Shown: in pieces, positions 10,311 through 19,837 of the stretch
Numbering within the stretch: position 1 is the first letter of the stretch
How the letters are laid out: every line of letters begins with the position of its first letter
Assembly (NCBI GenBank): GCA_019058315.1
Contig: JAHPZH010000002.1
Span: forward strand, 1,187,910 to 1,251,909
DNA length: 64,000 bases
Source of the DNA: Candidatus Helarchaeota archaeon
Lineage (GTDB): Archaea > Asgardarchaeota > Lokiarchaeia > Helarchaeales > RDOG01
Direction: 5' to 3'
The notes under the pieces: generated by a model
What the model saw: only the letters and a program-made list of their open reading frames with translations
What the model was told of the DNA's origin: nothing
Databases searched by the model: none
Made by a program: the position numbers and the translations under genes

Positions 10311-10475
10311 TTTAATAATAAATCTGTTCTATTTCAATAAGAAGTTGGAGATTCTTTCACTTTTTTTTATCTTTTAGTAATTTCTTTAATAATTTTTTGA
10401 TAAATACATATAATTTAATATTATATTACAGACTTAATAGATTACAATCATAAAGAATAAGGAGTGAGATAATTA

Positions 10476-11135
10476 ATGGATACAAAACTTAATAAAGAAA
10501 TTACTAGAAAAATCGGTCCTCATGGTCGAGTAAGACTTTCTAAACCTCGAATTCCTCCTATGAGCGATGAGGAATATAATAAAAAGTTAGACAAGTTTGT
10601 AGATGAATCCGTATGGACTAAAGAAGTACAATTTGTAGTAGACAAATTTAATTCATATAAGGGAATAATTATCAACGCTTTCAAGGCATTTATGGAGCAT
10701 TCCGAATTCTATTTACGTAGTGCAATGTTAGGACATCATATTATATCTCAATCATCACTACCAGAGCGGGATCGGGAGATACTGATACTTCGAATAGGTT
10801 GGTTATGTGGTGCAGAATATGTTTGGGCTCAGCATAAAATGATTGGTGCCATGAGTGGTCTTAGAATGAAGGAGATTCGACGTATTACAAAGGGGGCAGA
10901 TGCTGAAGGTTGGGATCCATTCAATGCAACTTTAATCCGTGCAGTGGATGAATTTTATAGAGATTGTTTTATTAGTGAGACTACATGGAAGGCTCTTACA
11001 GAACATTATAATAAACAACAAATCATCGATTTAATTATCACTGTTGGATGGTATAACTCAATGTGTATGCTCCTTAATACGCTAGGAGTCCAGCTGGATG
11101 ACGGTTTTACGGGTTTTCCTAAGGAAAAAAAATAA
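10476..11135 (+). CDS. Carboxymuconolactone decarboxylase / AhpD-like family protein
   Basis: LPERDREILILRIGWLCGAEYVWAQHKMIGAMSGL, typical CMD core. Confidence 0.8.
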   Translation: MDTKLNKEITRKIGPHGRVRLSKPRIPPMSDEEYNKKLDKFVDESVWTKEVQFVVDKFNSYKGIIINAFKAFMEHSEFYLRSAMLGHHIISQSSLPERDREILILRIGWLCGAEYVWAQHKMIGAMSGLRMKEIRRITKGADAEGWDPFNATLIRAVDEFYRDCFISETTWKALTEHYNKQQIIDLIITVGWYNSMCMLLNTLGVQLDDGFTGFPKEKK

Positions 11136-11256
11136 ATCTCAAAATATTTAATTATTCCTCTCTTAACCTTTCTTATTGTCCTCGAGATCCTTTTTATGAC
11201 TTTTTCATAAAGCAAGACATAACAAAAGTGGAAATTAATACTAAATTCGTTTTTTA

Positions 11257-11991
11257 TCAATATGTAGGAGGAGTTTCTTTTATTTTTTTCATTTTACTAG
11301 TTATTTTCTTAATAACTTTTTCATGAGATAAGACATAACCATATAATAATCCAAATGATTTTAAAGCTGCTTCGTGAATTTCGGGGGTCCATGCTGCACA
11401 ACAATCTTCCACAATAATGACTTGAAATCCATAATCAGAAGCTTCTCTTGCAGTCGAATGTACACAAAAGTTTGTTACTACTCCTGTTACAATAACTGTT
11501 TTAATCCCCATATTAATCAAGAAGCTATCAAGTCTTGTTGAGATGAATGTTCCACTTGTATTTTTTTGAAGCACTAAATCCTGATCTTTTGGTTTTAATT
11601 CATCAATAATATCCGAGCTGGGATGTGAGATAGGAGGAAATGTAACATCCCCAATAAGCTGTTTTGTATATTCATTGACGTCTCTAACCATTTTTGAAAG
11701 ATCACTTCCATTATTCATAAAACTAGCAAATTTCGTATAAATTACGGGAATATTAACTTCATGACAAAAATTAATCAAATTTTTTAGATTTGGTGTAACT
11801 AATTTTTCTACTCTATCTACAAAATAATCTAATATTCCTGGTGTAATGGTATTCATAGCTTTATAAGTAGTCCAATCTTTTCTTACTTGGTATTTTTGCA
11901 TATCAATAACTATTAAAGCTGTTTCTTCTGGTCTTATTTTTTCCATTAGGGATTTGCGAAATTTAATGAATTTATTGATTTTTTCTTCCAT
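11257..11991 (-). CDS. Isochorismatase-family cysteine hydrolase
   Basis: ALIVIDMQKYQ...LQKNTSGTFISTRLDSFLINMGIKTVIVTGVVTNFCVHSTAREASDYGFQVIIVEDCCAA. Confidence 0.9.
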   Translation of the reverse strand: MEEKINKFIKFRKSLMEKIRPEETALIVIDMQKYQVRKDWTTYKAMNTITPGILDYFVDRVEKLVTPNLKNLINFCHEVNIPVIYTKFASFMNNGSDLSKMVRDVNEYTKQLIGDVTFPPISHPSSDIIDELKPKDQDLVLQKNTSGTFISTRLDSFLINMGIKTVIVTGVVTNFCVHSTAREASDYGFQVIIVEDCCAAWTPEIHEAALKSFGLLYGYVLSHEKVIKKITSKMKKIKETPPTY

Positions 11992-12088
11992 ATAATCACA
12001 ATCTTTTAAACTTGTTTAGAAATAATTAATCTAATATTTATCTAATTTGTTTATTATTTTTCTAAAAAGAATTAAAGGAAAATATGAG

Positions 12089-12427
12089 ATGAATAAAAAG
12101 GATAAATTAAAATACGATTTAGAAGAAGAAATTTCAAATAGTAAGAGATTACGAGTTTTTCGTCGTAAGGGGAAGGAATTAGTTGAAAAAGGACTAATGA
12201 GTCAAGAAGAGTATCAAAAAAAATTAAATAATATATTGGTAGAAGAAGCAGAACGAAGAAAAATCCTCGAAATTCTAAAGGAGGGGCAATCTACAATTAG
12301 TAAAATTTCAGATATTACAGGAATCAACTCTCAAAGAATAGTACAACATATTATTGCATTAATGAAAAATAGAAAAATAATAATCGTAGATGATAATGAG
12401 GAAGAATATATATATGGAATAACTTAA
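12089..12427 (+). CDS. Small winged-helix/HTH-like DNA-binding protein
   Basis: EEAERRKILEILKEGQSTISKISDITGINSQRIVQHIIALMKNRKI; likely start at the internal Met after the 14-aa extension in the ORF track. Confidence 0.55.
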   Translation: MNKKDKLKYDLEEEISNSKRLRVFRRKGKELVEKGLMSQEEYQKKLNNILVEEAERRKILEILKEGQSTISKISDITGINSQRIVQHIIALMKNRKIIIVDDNEEEYIYGIT

Positions 12428-12565
12428 AAATAAAAAAATTATTAATTTTTAAACAGTTTAAACTTAAAATCACTTATTATTGTCTTTAATATTACTTTTT
12501 GAATTAATATTTTATACCTAATTCGTATTATAAATTTACTAAATACAGTATTAGAGGGATTTCTT

Positions 12566-13765
12566 TTGTATTTGCTAAATTACCGAATCACACATCATTC
12601 AGCCAAAATTAACGAATTAGAATGCACCAGATTCAATGATTTTGATGGATTTTATGACGCTTTTTATAAAAACTCAAACATTATAGAAAGTCTAATATTA
12701 CAAACATGCAATAGAAACGAATTTTATTTCATTGTAAAGGACCTATCTAAAGCTATATACCAAATAGATCAAAAAATTCAATTGGCTGACAAGTTTGAAA
12801 AAGATTCTGGACTTTCAGTTTTAGAACATCTTTTCCAGGTTGCCGCAGGAATTGATTCTTTAGTTATTGGAGAAGATCAAATATTAAGTCAAATTAAAGA
12901 TTCTTTTAAAATTGCTCAAGAAAAGCAAGCAGTTGGTCCAGTTTTAAGCCACATTTTTCAAAAAGCAATGTCAATTGGCAAAAAGGTTCGTCATCAAACC
13001 GAAATAAATAAGGGTGCAGTTTCAATTGGTTCAATTGCGGTAGATTATTGTAAAAAAATCTTCGGAACAATTCAGAACCAAGTTATAACTGTCATTGGTG
13101 CGGGTAAAATTGCGACTTTAGTAGCTAAATCTTTATTGAGGCATAAAATAAAAGCTACATTTGTTTCTAATAGAACTTACTCAAGAGCTATTAGGTTAGC
13201 GAAAGAACTGGGTGGTCAAGCATTAAGGCTTGATGAGTTAAATAAAGCACTTAAAATATCAGATATTGTTATTCTTGCAACTTCAGCTCCACACCCAATA
13301 TTAACAAAAATTAGACTGAAAAACATAATGAAAACACGCAATGGAAAAGAATTAGTGATAATTGATATTTCTGTTCCCCGTAATATTGAAAATGGTCTTG
13401 AGATTAAAAATCTAAAAGTATACGATATTGATGAACTTAAATCACTTTCTGAAATAAATCGTCAAAAACGTTTACAAGCAATAAATGAAGCAAAAGAAAT
13501 TATTAAAAATACTCTTGAAATCGAAGAACGTTATTTTAGGCAACAATTTATAAAACCTCTCATTGCTTCAATATATAGCAACGCTGAAGAAATTCGGAAA
13601 AAAGAACTTGAGAAATTAATTAAAATATTAAAGAATCCAAGCTCAAACGATATTCAGAACCTTGATAATTTTTCTCGTGCATTAGTGAATAAAATTTTTG
13701 CAGATTTTTCATCATCAATTAAAACAGCAGCAGAAAGTTCGTTAATCTCTTCATTCATTATATAA
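12566..13765 (+). CDS. hemA: Glutamyl-tRNA reductase
   Basis: LQTCNRNEFY, AAGIDSLVIGEDQILSQIKDSFKIAQ, GAVSIGSIAVDYCKKIFG, VIGAGKIATLVAKSL. Confidence 0.93.
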   Translation: MYLLNYRITHHSAKINELECTRFNDFDGFYDAFYKNSNIIESLILQTCNRNEFYFIVKDLSKAIYQIDQKIQLADKFEKDSGLSVLEHLFQVAAGIDSLVIGEDQILSQIKDSFKIAQEKQAVGPVLSHIFQKAMSIGKKVRHQTEINKGAVSIGSIAVDYCKKIFGTIQNQVITVIGAGKIATLVAKSLLRHKIKATFVSNRTYSRAIRLAKELGGQALRLDELNKALKISDIVILATSAPHPILTKIRLKNIMKTRNGKELVIIDISVPRNIENGLEIKNLKVYDIDELKSLSEINRQKRLQAINEAKEIIKNTLEIEERYFRQQFIKPLIASIYSNAEEIRKKELEKLIKILKNPSSNDIQNLDNFSRALVNKIFADFSSSIKTAAESSLISSFII

Positions 13766-13788
13766 CTCAAAATAGTGAATTCTTTTCT

Positions 13789-14208
13789 TTAACGCTTAAT
13801 TTCTTGAAAAATCCTTGTAACTTCATCTTTTAAAATCTCGATAAATTCCAAATTTAATCTTTGATCCTTATGTTTTTTATAAAAATCATCAATTTTTTGA
13901 AGAATTAAACCCTTATATATTTCAATTTCAATTGTAATATCCCATGTTGTACTGGCTAAAGTTTCTGTAATTAGAACTAATCTACTTATTATGTCTTTAT
14001 AACTTGAAGCGTGTTCTTCTCGAATTGTATTTATCAAATTTTCAATTTTTAAATTCGCTCTAGGTCTTGTTCCTGCCATATCTTCTTCAATTAATCGTCT
14101 AATTACTACTGATAGAGGTTCTCCGTATTTATTTTTTGCAAATTTTTGCCATCGTTCCCTTTCTTTTTCGTCTTTCATTTTCATTGTAAATAAAACTGGC
14201 TTTTTCAA
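13789..14208 (-). CDS. Conserved-looking small protein with possible ribbon-helix-helix-like N-terminus
   Basis: VLFTMKMKDEKERERWQKFAKNKYGEPLSVVIRRLIEEDM, followed by a helical C-term. Confidence 0.4.
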   Translation of the reverse strand: MKKPVLFTMKMKDEKERERWQKFAKNKYGEPLSVVIRRLIEEDMAGTRPRANLKIENLINTIREEHASSYKDIISRLVLITETLASTTWDITIEIEIYKGLILQKIDDFYKKHKDQRLNLEFIEILKDEVTRIFQEIKR

Positions 14209-14353
14209 TTAAATACGCCTGAATTTTAAAGTTATATGTAATAAAATTTTAAAATATTTTAATTTATTCAAAATCCTCTATATCTATTAGAATTTAATTC
14301 TAATTAATAAAAGAATAAATAAGATAAAAAAAGTAAAAAAAATAAAAGAGCTA

Positions 14354-14851
14354 TTATTTGATTTCTATTTTAGGTTTAATTGGTGTAGCGCCGCCCATAT
14401 TTGTTATTATTGGACAGTGAGAAAGGACTTTCTCCATCATTTCTTCGACCTTTTCTTTTGGTGCATCTGCCTTGATTCTTATTATAGGTTCAAGTTTATC
14501 ATATCCTGGAAGCATATTTTCGTCAATACCAAAAATAGCCCCAAGATTTATATGTCCTCTAGAGTAGACAGTCAATTTTTCGATTTTAATATCCATAATT
14601 TTCGCCCAAAATTTAGTCACCGCGACTATACATGCACCAACAGCTGTGAGAATTATTAACAATGGGGAAGGTCCTTCATTAGTTCCGTCCAATCCTGGAG
14701 GAGCATCAATTAATACTTTAAAGGGCTTTGCTCCCATTGTACATTCCACTTGCATACCCTCAGGTAGCATTTCACAGACGACATTGAAATTTTTTTCACC
14801 ATTATTAATGTCTGCCTTAATAGCATCATATGTTTCTTTAAAACCTGGCAT
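14354..14851 (-). CDS. OsmC family protein
   Basis: LLIILTAVGACIVAVTKFWAKIMDIKIEKLTVYSRGHIN...VEEMMEKVLSHCPIITNM; likely start MPGFKETYD, 13 codons inside the track ORF. Confidence 0.8.
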   Translation of the reverse strand: MPGFKETYDAIKADINNGEKNFNVVCEMLPEGMQVECTMGAKPFKVLIDAPPGLDGTNEGPSPLLIILTAVGACIVAVTKFWAKIMDIKIEKLTVYSRGHINLGAIFGIDENMLPGYDKLEPIIRIKADAPKEKVEEMMEKVLSHCPIITNMGGATPIKPKIEIK

Positions 14852-15109
14852 TTTAATCACTGAAATTTTTTTTATTGAGATAAGAAACATTGATGTAAAT
14901 TATTTAAAAAGATTACATTTTGAAACTATTATATAACTTTTTATTTATATTTTCAAATAAAAATTAAAATTAAGTTTTAAGTTCGAACCGTTTTAATTAA
15001 TTTTTATTTTGAATAAAATGTGGAAAAATTTAGGGGTAAGAGATATAAATTAAATTATTTTATATTATTGAAAATTATTTAGCAAATTGAGAGTATATGA
15101 GGATTAAAT

Positions 15110-16234
15110 ATGGTAAAAAATTGGAGACTGCTTGATCTTGGTGATATAGACTCACTGGATAGCCAAACTGTTTATGAAGCTGTAGCTATCGCTCGAAGCA
15201 AAGATTTAATTCCAGATACAATAATTTTTTGTAGCCCAAATTCACCAATTGTCTGTATAGGGTACCATCAAGAATTAGAAAAAGAAGTCAATTTAAAATA
15301 TTGCTTAAAAAATAATATTCCTGTCGTTCGCAGAATTCTAGGAGGTGGAGCTGTTTATCTAGATTCAAATCAACTTTTTTATCAGATTATTGTAAGTGAA
15401 AAAAATAAACAAATTCCAATAGGTATTAACAATTTATTTTTAACTTTATTAAAAGCTCCAATTCAAACTTACAATGATATTGGAATTCCTGCAGTTTTTA
15501 AGCCAATTAATGACATCGAAGTTCAGTCTAAAAAAATAAGTGGAAATGGGGCAGGTAAATTAGAAAATGTAAGTATTTTGACCGGAAATTTGATATTAGA
15601 TTTTAATTTTGATGAAATGGTTAAAATATTAAATGTCCCCAATGAAAAATTTAGAGATAAATTAGCTCAAAGTCTTAAAGAGAGATTAACAACTATAAAA
15701 AATGAAATTAAAACGATCCCAACTAAAAAAGTATTAAAAAAATCACTTAAAACTAATTTTGAAAAGAAGTTAGATATTATACTAGAGCCTGGAGAACTAA
15801 CGGATACAGAAAAACAATATATGAGAAATTTAAGAGAAAAATATACTTCAGAAAAATGGTTATATGGTCCTAAACTTCGTCATGCAGGTTTATTAGAAAA
15901 TTTCAATAAATTTACAAAAATTGAAAGAACAGTAAAAATTTCAAGCTCTGTGTACTTAGGTGAGGCGGTTTATAAATCTTCAGGCGGATTAATAAGAGTT
16001 ACCTTAGAAATTGAAAATGATTTCATTAAAGATATTCTAATATCTGGAGATTTTTGGTTATTTCCTACTTCAAAATTGTTTGATTTAGAGAAAGAATTAA
16101 TAGGAGTAAGAATTCGCAAAGAAGATCTAAAAGAGGTTTTAAATTCATTTTTCAAGCAAAATAAAATTCAATCTCCTGGAACAACAGTTGAGGACTTTGT
16201 TAAAACAATAATAATGGTTAAAGAAAACATATAA
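15110..16234 (+). CDS. lplA: Lipoate-protein ligase A, catalytic domain fused to the small accessory domain
   Basis: SPIVCIGYHQELEKEVNLKYCLKNNIPVVRRILGGGAVYLDSNQLFYQIIV; C-term SSGGLIRVTLEIENDFIKDILISGDFW accessory-domain pattern. Confidence 0.85.
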   Translation: MVKNWRLLDLGDIDSLDSQTVYEAVAIARSKDLIPDTIIFCSPNSPIVCIGYHQELEKEVNLKYCLKNNIPVVRRILGGGAVYLDSNQLFYQIIVSEKNKQIPIGINNLFLTLLKAPIQTYNDIGIPAVFKPINDIEVQSKKISGNGAGKLENVSILTGNLILDFNFDEMVKILNVPNEKFRDKLAQSLKERLTTIKNEIKTIPTKKVLKKSLKTNFEKKLDIILEPGELTDTEKQYMRNLREKYTSEKWLYGPKLRHAGLLENFNKFTKIERTVKISSSVYLGEAVYKSSGGLIRVTLEIENDFIKDILISGDFWLFPTSKLFDLEKELIGVRIRKEDLKEVLNSFFKQNKIQSPGTTVEDFVKTIIMVKENI

Positions 16235-16400
16235 TCAAACTTTTCATGTAAAAAAATAAATTATATTTCTATTAGTTATTATTTTCTTTTTAATCAATGT
16301 CAGAATTCAATTCTTTAAAGGTTAATAAAATACCTCAATAAACATTTAAGTCATTAAAATAGTGGTTAAATAGTGGAAATTAGTTTTGAGTTGATTTTAT

Positions 16401-16802
16401 ATGAGTGGCTTCTATTATAAAGTGGCTGCAAGAATTATGATGGCAATTATGGCATATGCTACTGAAGAAATTGCCAATGTAGATTCAGATTTTCAAAATT
16501 TGATCAAAAATGAAAATCTAATTGTTCAATGGGCGGTAAATAAAGATGGACCTGCTTCTTATTTCCAAATTGAAAATGGTAAATTTAATGCTATTCGTGA
16601 TCAAAGGCATCCTAAACCAGATATTACGATTTTAATCAAGGATGGAAAAACTGCAATAAAAGTCTTAAGAGGGTCTCCTGAAATTTTACAGGAACAAGTA
16701 GATGCAGGTAATGTAACAGTGAACGGAGATGAAGAAAAAATTGAACAATTAAAACCTATTTTAAACATTATACAAGAATATTTAAAGGATTTGAGGGAAT
16801 AA
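16401..16802 (+). CDS. SCP2 sterol-binding domain protein
   Basis: VQWAVNKDGPASYFQIENGKFNAIRDQRHPKPDITILIKDGKTAIKVLRGSPEILQEQVDAGNVTVNGDEEKIEQLKPIL. Confidence 0.75.
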   Translation: MSGFYYKVAARIMMAIMAYATEEIANVDSDFQNLIKNENLIVQWAVNKDGPASYFQIENGKFNAIRDQRHPKPDITILIKDGKTAIKVLRGSPEILQEQVDAGNVTVNGDEEKIEQLKPILNIIQEYLKDLRE

Positions 16803-16803
16803 T

Positions 16804-17208
16804 ATGAGCGAAATATCAAAAAAAGATTTAATACAAGTGAAAACTTTATTATATTCCACTATTGTTTCTCTCGAGATCATTTCAGAAGAAGACGAAATGG
16901 TTCAAGGAGAATTCGGGGACATAGAAGCGGTTATACAATGGAAAATCGGAGATGTGGCTGCAGGATATATGGAAGTAAAGGATTCCAAAGTTAAAGCTCA
17001 TATGGATAAAGTTCACCCTGATCCTACAGTAATTATTACATTCACAGATCCTATAACTGCAAGAACTATTTTAAATGGCAGAGCTGATGCAACAAAGATG
17101 TTCATGAAAGGAAAATTATTAGTTGAAGGAGATACTAAAAAAGCAATGAAACTTTTGTCAGTAAATGAGCTTGTTGAAGATTACATTATGATTTTAACAA
17201 AAAAATAA
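16804..17208 (+). CDS. SCP2 sterol-binding domain protein, tandem paralogue
   Basis: VIQWKIGDVAAGYMEVKDSKVKAHMDKVHPDPTVIITFTDPITARTILNGRADATKMFMKGKLLVEGDTKKAMKLLSV. Confidence 0.75.
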   Translation: MSEISKKDLIQVKTLLYSTIVSLEIISEEDEMVQGEFGDIEAVIQWKIGDVAAGYMEVKDSKVKAHMDKVHPDPTVIITFTDPITARTILNGRADATKMFMKGKLLVEGDTKKAMKLLSVNELVEDYIMILTKK

Positions 17209-17229
17209 ATTAATTTTAAGAAATAGGTT

Positions 17230-17973
17230 TTAAGGCACGTTATAATAGGGTGCTTTTTTCATAAATCCAAGAACCATAATTGAAAAACCTGCCAACCAAA
17301 TTATCATAGCTGGCCAAGTCGCATCTGTATAAATTCCAGCTAGTCTAGTGCCCATTTGCCCGAGAAATGAGTGAATAAAATGTGCTATTAGAATTGTTGC
17401 CATACCCAAGCCAATTAGTAGAGGGTATATGTTTGGAAGTCTCTTATGGTAATGACAAAAGAAAAACGTAACAACGAACAAAAGATACATTGGTAGACCG
17501 ATAATGACTAGTAATATGTCCATTAACACGATATTAATAAATGCTGCTATAAGAATTGCAATTTCAGTGAAAACAATCCACCCTAAAACACTGAAAAAAA
17601 TCCCTTTTTTATGGGTTGGAAACCAAACAGCAAGTAGTATTGCAAAATTTAAACCATAAACTACCGTATTCAAATTTAAATCTATTAAATACGCAATTTG
17701 TCCGATAGGACTTTCAATTGACACAGCAGGATAAAATGCTACAAAAAATAATTCAATTGGCGTATAAACACACATTATAATCAATACGAGGGCAAAAATA
17801 AATGGCAAATCGGTATAATATTTTACTTTACCTTTAAACCATTGTCGAAGAAGTATAATTGCACCTATTGGATATAATATTAACCTTCCTATCAATAATA
17901 AAGTTACGAGAAATTGTCCAGTGCTTATCATGAAATCCCACATTTGAATTTTAATGGATCTTTTCAATTTCAA
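17230..17973 (-). CDS. Multi-pass membrane protein of unknown function
   Basis: 247 aa, largely hydrophobic with about 6-7 apparent TM segments. Confidence 0.65.
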   Translation of the reverse strand: MKLKRSIKIQMWDFMISTGQFLVTLLLIGRLILYPIGAIILLRQWFKGKVKYYTDLPFIFALVLIIMCVYTPIELFFVAFYPAVSIESPIGQIAYLIDLNLNTVVYGLNFAILLAVWFPTHKKGIFFSVLGWIVFTEIAILIAAFINIVLMDILLVIIGLPMYLLFVVTFFFCHYHKRLPNIYPLLIGLGMATILIAHFIHSFLGQMGTRLAGIYTDATWPAMIIWLAGFSIMVLGFMKKAPYYNVP

Positions 17974-18245
17974 TATTTAAAGTAATCAAATTAACGAAAA
18001 ATAAAATTAATATATACCAATTTCATTTTAGAATTTTAATAATATTAGCGTAATAGTAAAAATATCTTGGAATTTATAATAAAAAAATGATAAAAATATT
18101 AATCTATGATTCTAAAATCTAAAAATTCGAAATAATTGATGAATATGGAAATTAAAAAAAACAAGTATATACTAATCTAAAAATTTAAATTTGTATCTTT
18201 TATCGTATAGATAAGTTAAACTAATACCAATAAGATGAGAAAAAA

Positions 18246-19562
18246 ATGTCAAGAGAAATTAAAATTGAACCAGTTACCCGTTTGGAAGGTCACGGAAACG
18301 TTACACTTAAACTCGGACCTGGTGATAAAGTTGAAGACGTTCAATTTAATATCACATCAACAAGATTCTTTGAAAAATTCTTAGAAGGCCGACCCGCTGA
18401 ACATGCTCCTCGAATTGTTCCTCGAATTTGTGGTATTTGTCCAATTCCACACCATCTTTCGAGTGTAAAGGCAGTAGAAGCAGCATGGGGTATCACTCCT
18501 CCAAGACCTGCGGATAAATTAAGAGAACTCGAGATCAATGGTAAACAACTTTCAAGTCACGTTCTTCATATAGCTGCATTACAACTACCAGACTTACTTG
18601 CAGGACCGTTAGCTCCTCCCGAAAAAAGAAATGTCGTTGCTGTTATCAATGCTCTACCAGATATAGGAAAGGCAGTTTTAAGAGCAATGAGATATGGTCA
18701 AGATATTTGCGCAATTGTGGGAGGAAAATCAGTTCATCCTGTAACTGGAATTCCTGGAGGTATGACAAAGCCTTTAGCAGAAGATGACAGACAAAAACTA
18801 TTAAAGCAACTCCCAGAGATTGTAGAGATCGGTAAAACCTTAGTTGAGGTTGGAAGCAAACTTGTTAACGACTATATGCTGGTTATAAAGAATTTTGCAG
18901 TCACCCCAACATATTATATCGGAACTGTTAAACCTGATGGTGGTTTAACTATTTGGGACGGAAACATTCGCATAATGGACAAGGAAGGAAAGATTGCAGC
19001 AGAATTTCCAGCGAAAGATTATTTAAATTATTTTGGAGAATATGTTGCTCCTCATTCTATGGCTACACACATGTATCTTAAACAGGCGGGATATCCTGAA
19101 GGAATTTGGCGAGCTAATACTTTAGCACGAGTTAATGTGGCAGATAAAATGCAAACTCCATGGGCACAAGAGCTTTTTGAAGCTTTTAGAAGTACAGTTG
19201 GGCGACCTTGTCATATGACATTTGCTTATATCTGGGCAAGACTTATTGAGACTATCCAAGCTGTGGAAAAGATAAAAACATTGTTGGAAGATCCTGAGAT
19301 TGTATCAACAGATGTAAAATTAGCAGATGTTGAACCGAAAGCTGGTAATGGTGTAGGACAAACAGAAGCTCCAAGAGGTAATCTAATACACAATTATTGG
19401 ACAGATGATAACGGAATTATAACTAAAGCAAACCTTGTAGTGGCAACAAACAATAACATTGGTGGCATTGAATTAACCATAAAAACTGCAGCAAAGCAAA
19501 TTTTCGAAGATAAAATTGTTGAGTCAATAGCTGACAAATTACCCGAACCAATGATTAAGTAA
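18246..19562 (+). CDS. vhuA: [NiFe] hydrogenase large subunit (MvhA/VhuA type), lacking the C-terminal CxxC/H ligand motif
   Basis: EPVTRLEGHGNVTL and PRICGICPIPHHLSSVKA (N-terminal Ni ligands), LIHNYWTDDNGIITKANLVVATNNN; ends ...KLPEPMIK* before the DPCxxC motif. Confidence 0.93.
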   Translation: MSREIKIEPVTRLEGHGNVTLKLGPGDKVEDVQFNITSTRFFEKFLEGRPAEHAPRIVPRICGICPIPHHLSSVKAVEAAWGITPPRPADKLRELEINGKQLSSHVLHIAALQLPDLLAGPLAPPEKRNVVAVINALPDIGKAVLRAMRYGQDICAIVGGKSVHPVTGIPGGMTKPLAEDDRQKLLKQLPEIVEIGKTLVEVGSKLVNDYMLVIKNFAVTPTYYIGTVKPDGGLTIWDGNIRIMDKEGKIAAEFPAKDYLNYFGEYVAPHSMATHMYLKQAGYPEGIWRANTLARVNVADKMQTPWAQELFEAFRSTVGRPCHMTFAYIWARLIETIQAVEKIKTLLEDPEIVSTDVKLADVEPKAGNGVGQTEAPRGNLIHNYWTDDNGIITKANLVVATNNNIGGIELTIKTAAKQIFEDKIVESIADKLPEPMIK

Positions 19563-19574
19563 AAGGTGTAAATC

Positions 19575-19730
19575 ATGAATGAAGAAGAATTAATGGAAAG
19601 AAAATTAAACTTAATCGAAATGGTCATCCGCAATTTCGATTGCTGACTTTCGTGCGCTGCACATTTGATCGTCAAAAATGAGAAGGATGAAATAATTTTC
19701 GAGAAAGAGATTGTAATTGGTTCTGGGTGA
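19575..19730 (+). CDS. vhuU: VhuU-like selenoprotein: C-terminal Ni-ligand segment of the hydrogenase as a separate 51-aa ORF with in-frame UGA (Sec) at 19644-19646
   Basis: ATG 19575: MNEEELMERKLNLIEMVIRNFDC(UGA)LSCAAHLIVKNEKDEIIFEKEIVIGSG*. FDC-U-LSC-AAH aligns with the NiFeSe motif (F-D-P-U-x-x-C-x-x-H) missing from the preceding large subunit. Confidence 0.85.
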
Positions 19731-19785
19731 AGTGTTGGCAAAAAACTGAAGTCAACACAGACAGACCCCGCAAGGGTCGAACCAA
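19717..19785 (+). promoter_or_regulatory. Candidate SECIS-bearing 3' region of vhuU, with nested complementary segments
   Basis: TTGGTTC(19717-19723)/GAACCAA(19779-19785); GTGTTG(19732-19737)/CAACAC(19753-19758) with 5' GAA and 3' A/AGA flanking the stem; GACCC(19764-19768)/GGGTC(19774-19778). Confidence 0.5.
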
Positions 19786-19786
19786 C

Positions 19787-19796
19787 TCTTTTTTTT
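19787..19796 (+). terminator. Poly-T tract after the hydrogenase transcript, possible archaeal terminator
   Basis: tctttttttt immediately downstream of the candidate RNA structure. Confidence 0.35.
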
Positions 19797-19837
19797 ATTA
19801 AAAATTATTGTTGAAATTGAATTAAATCGAAATAATT

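Noticed and set aside
12566-13765. Lone hemA as part of a heme gene cluster
   Set aside because: The gene call is sound but no other tetrapyrrole genes are adjacent, so no pathway claim is made.
19394-19741. 115-aa minus-strand ORF overlapping the hydrogenase end and the vhuU region
   Set aside because: Antisense to a well-supported hydrogenase C-term and to the VhuU-like ORF; sequence is low-complexity with no family pattern.
19760-19786. GACCCCGCAAGGGTCGAACC resembling a tRNA T-arm
   Set aside because: No acceptor, D or anticodon arms around it, and spacing does not fit a tRNA; better explained as part of the vhuU 3'UTR structure.
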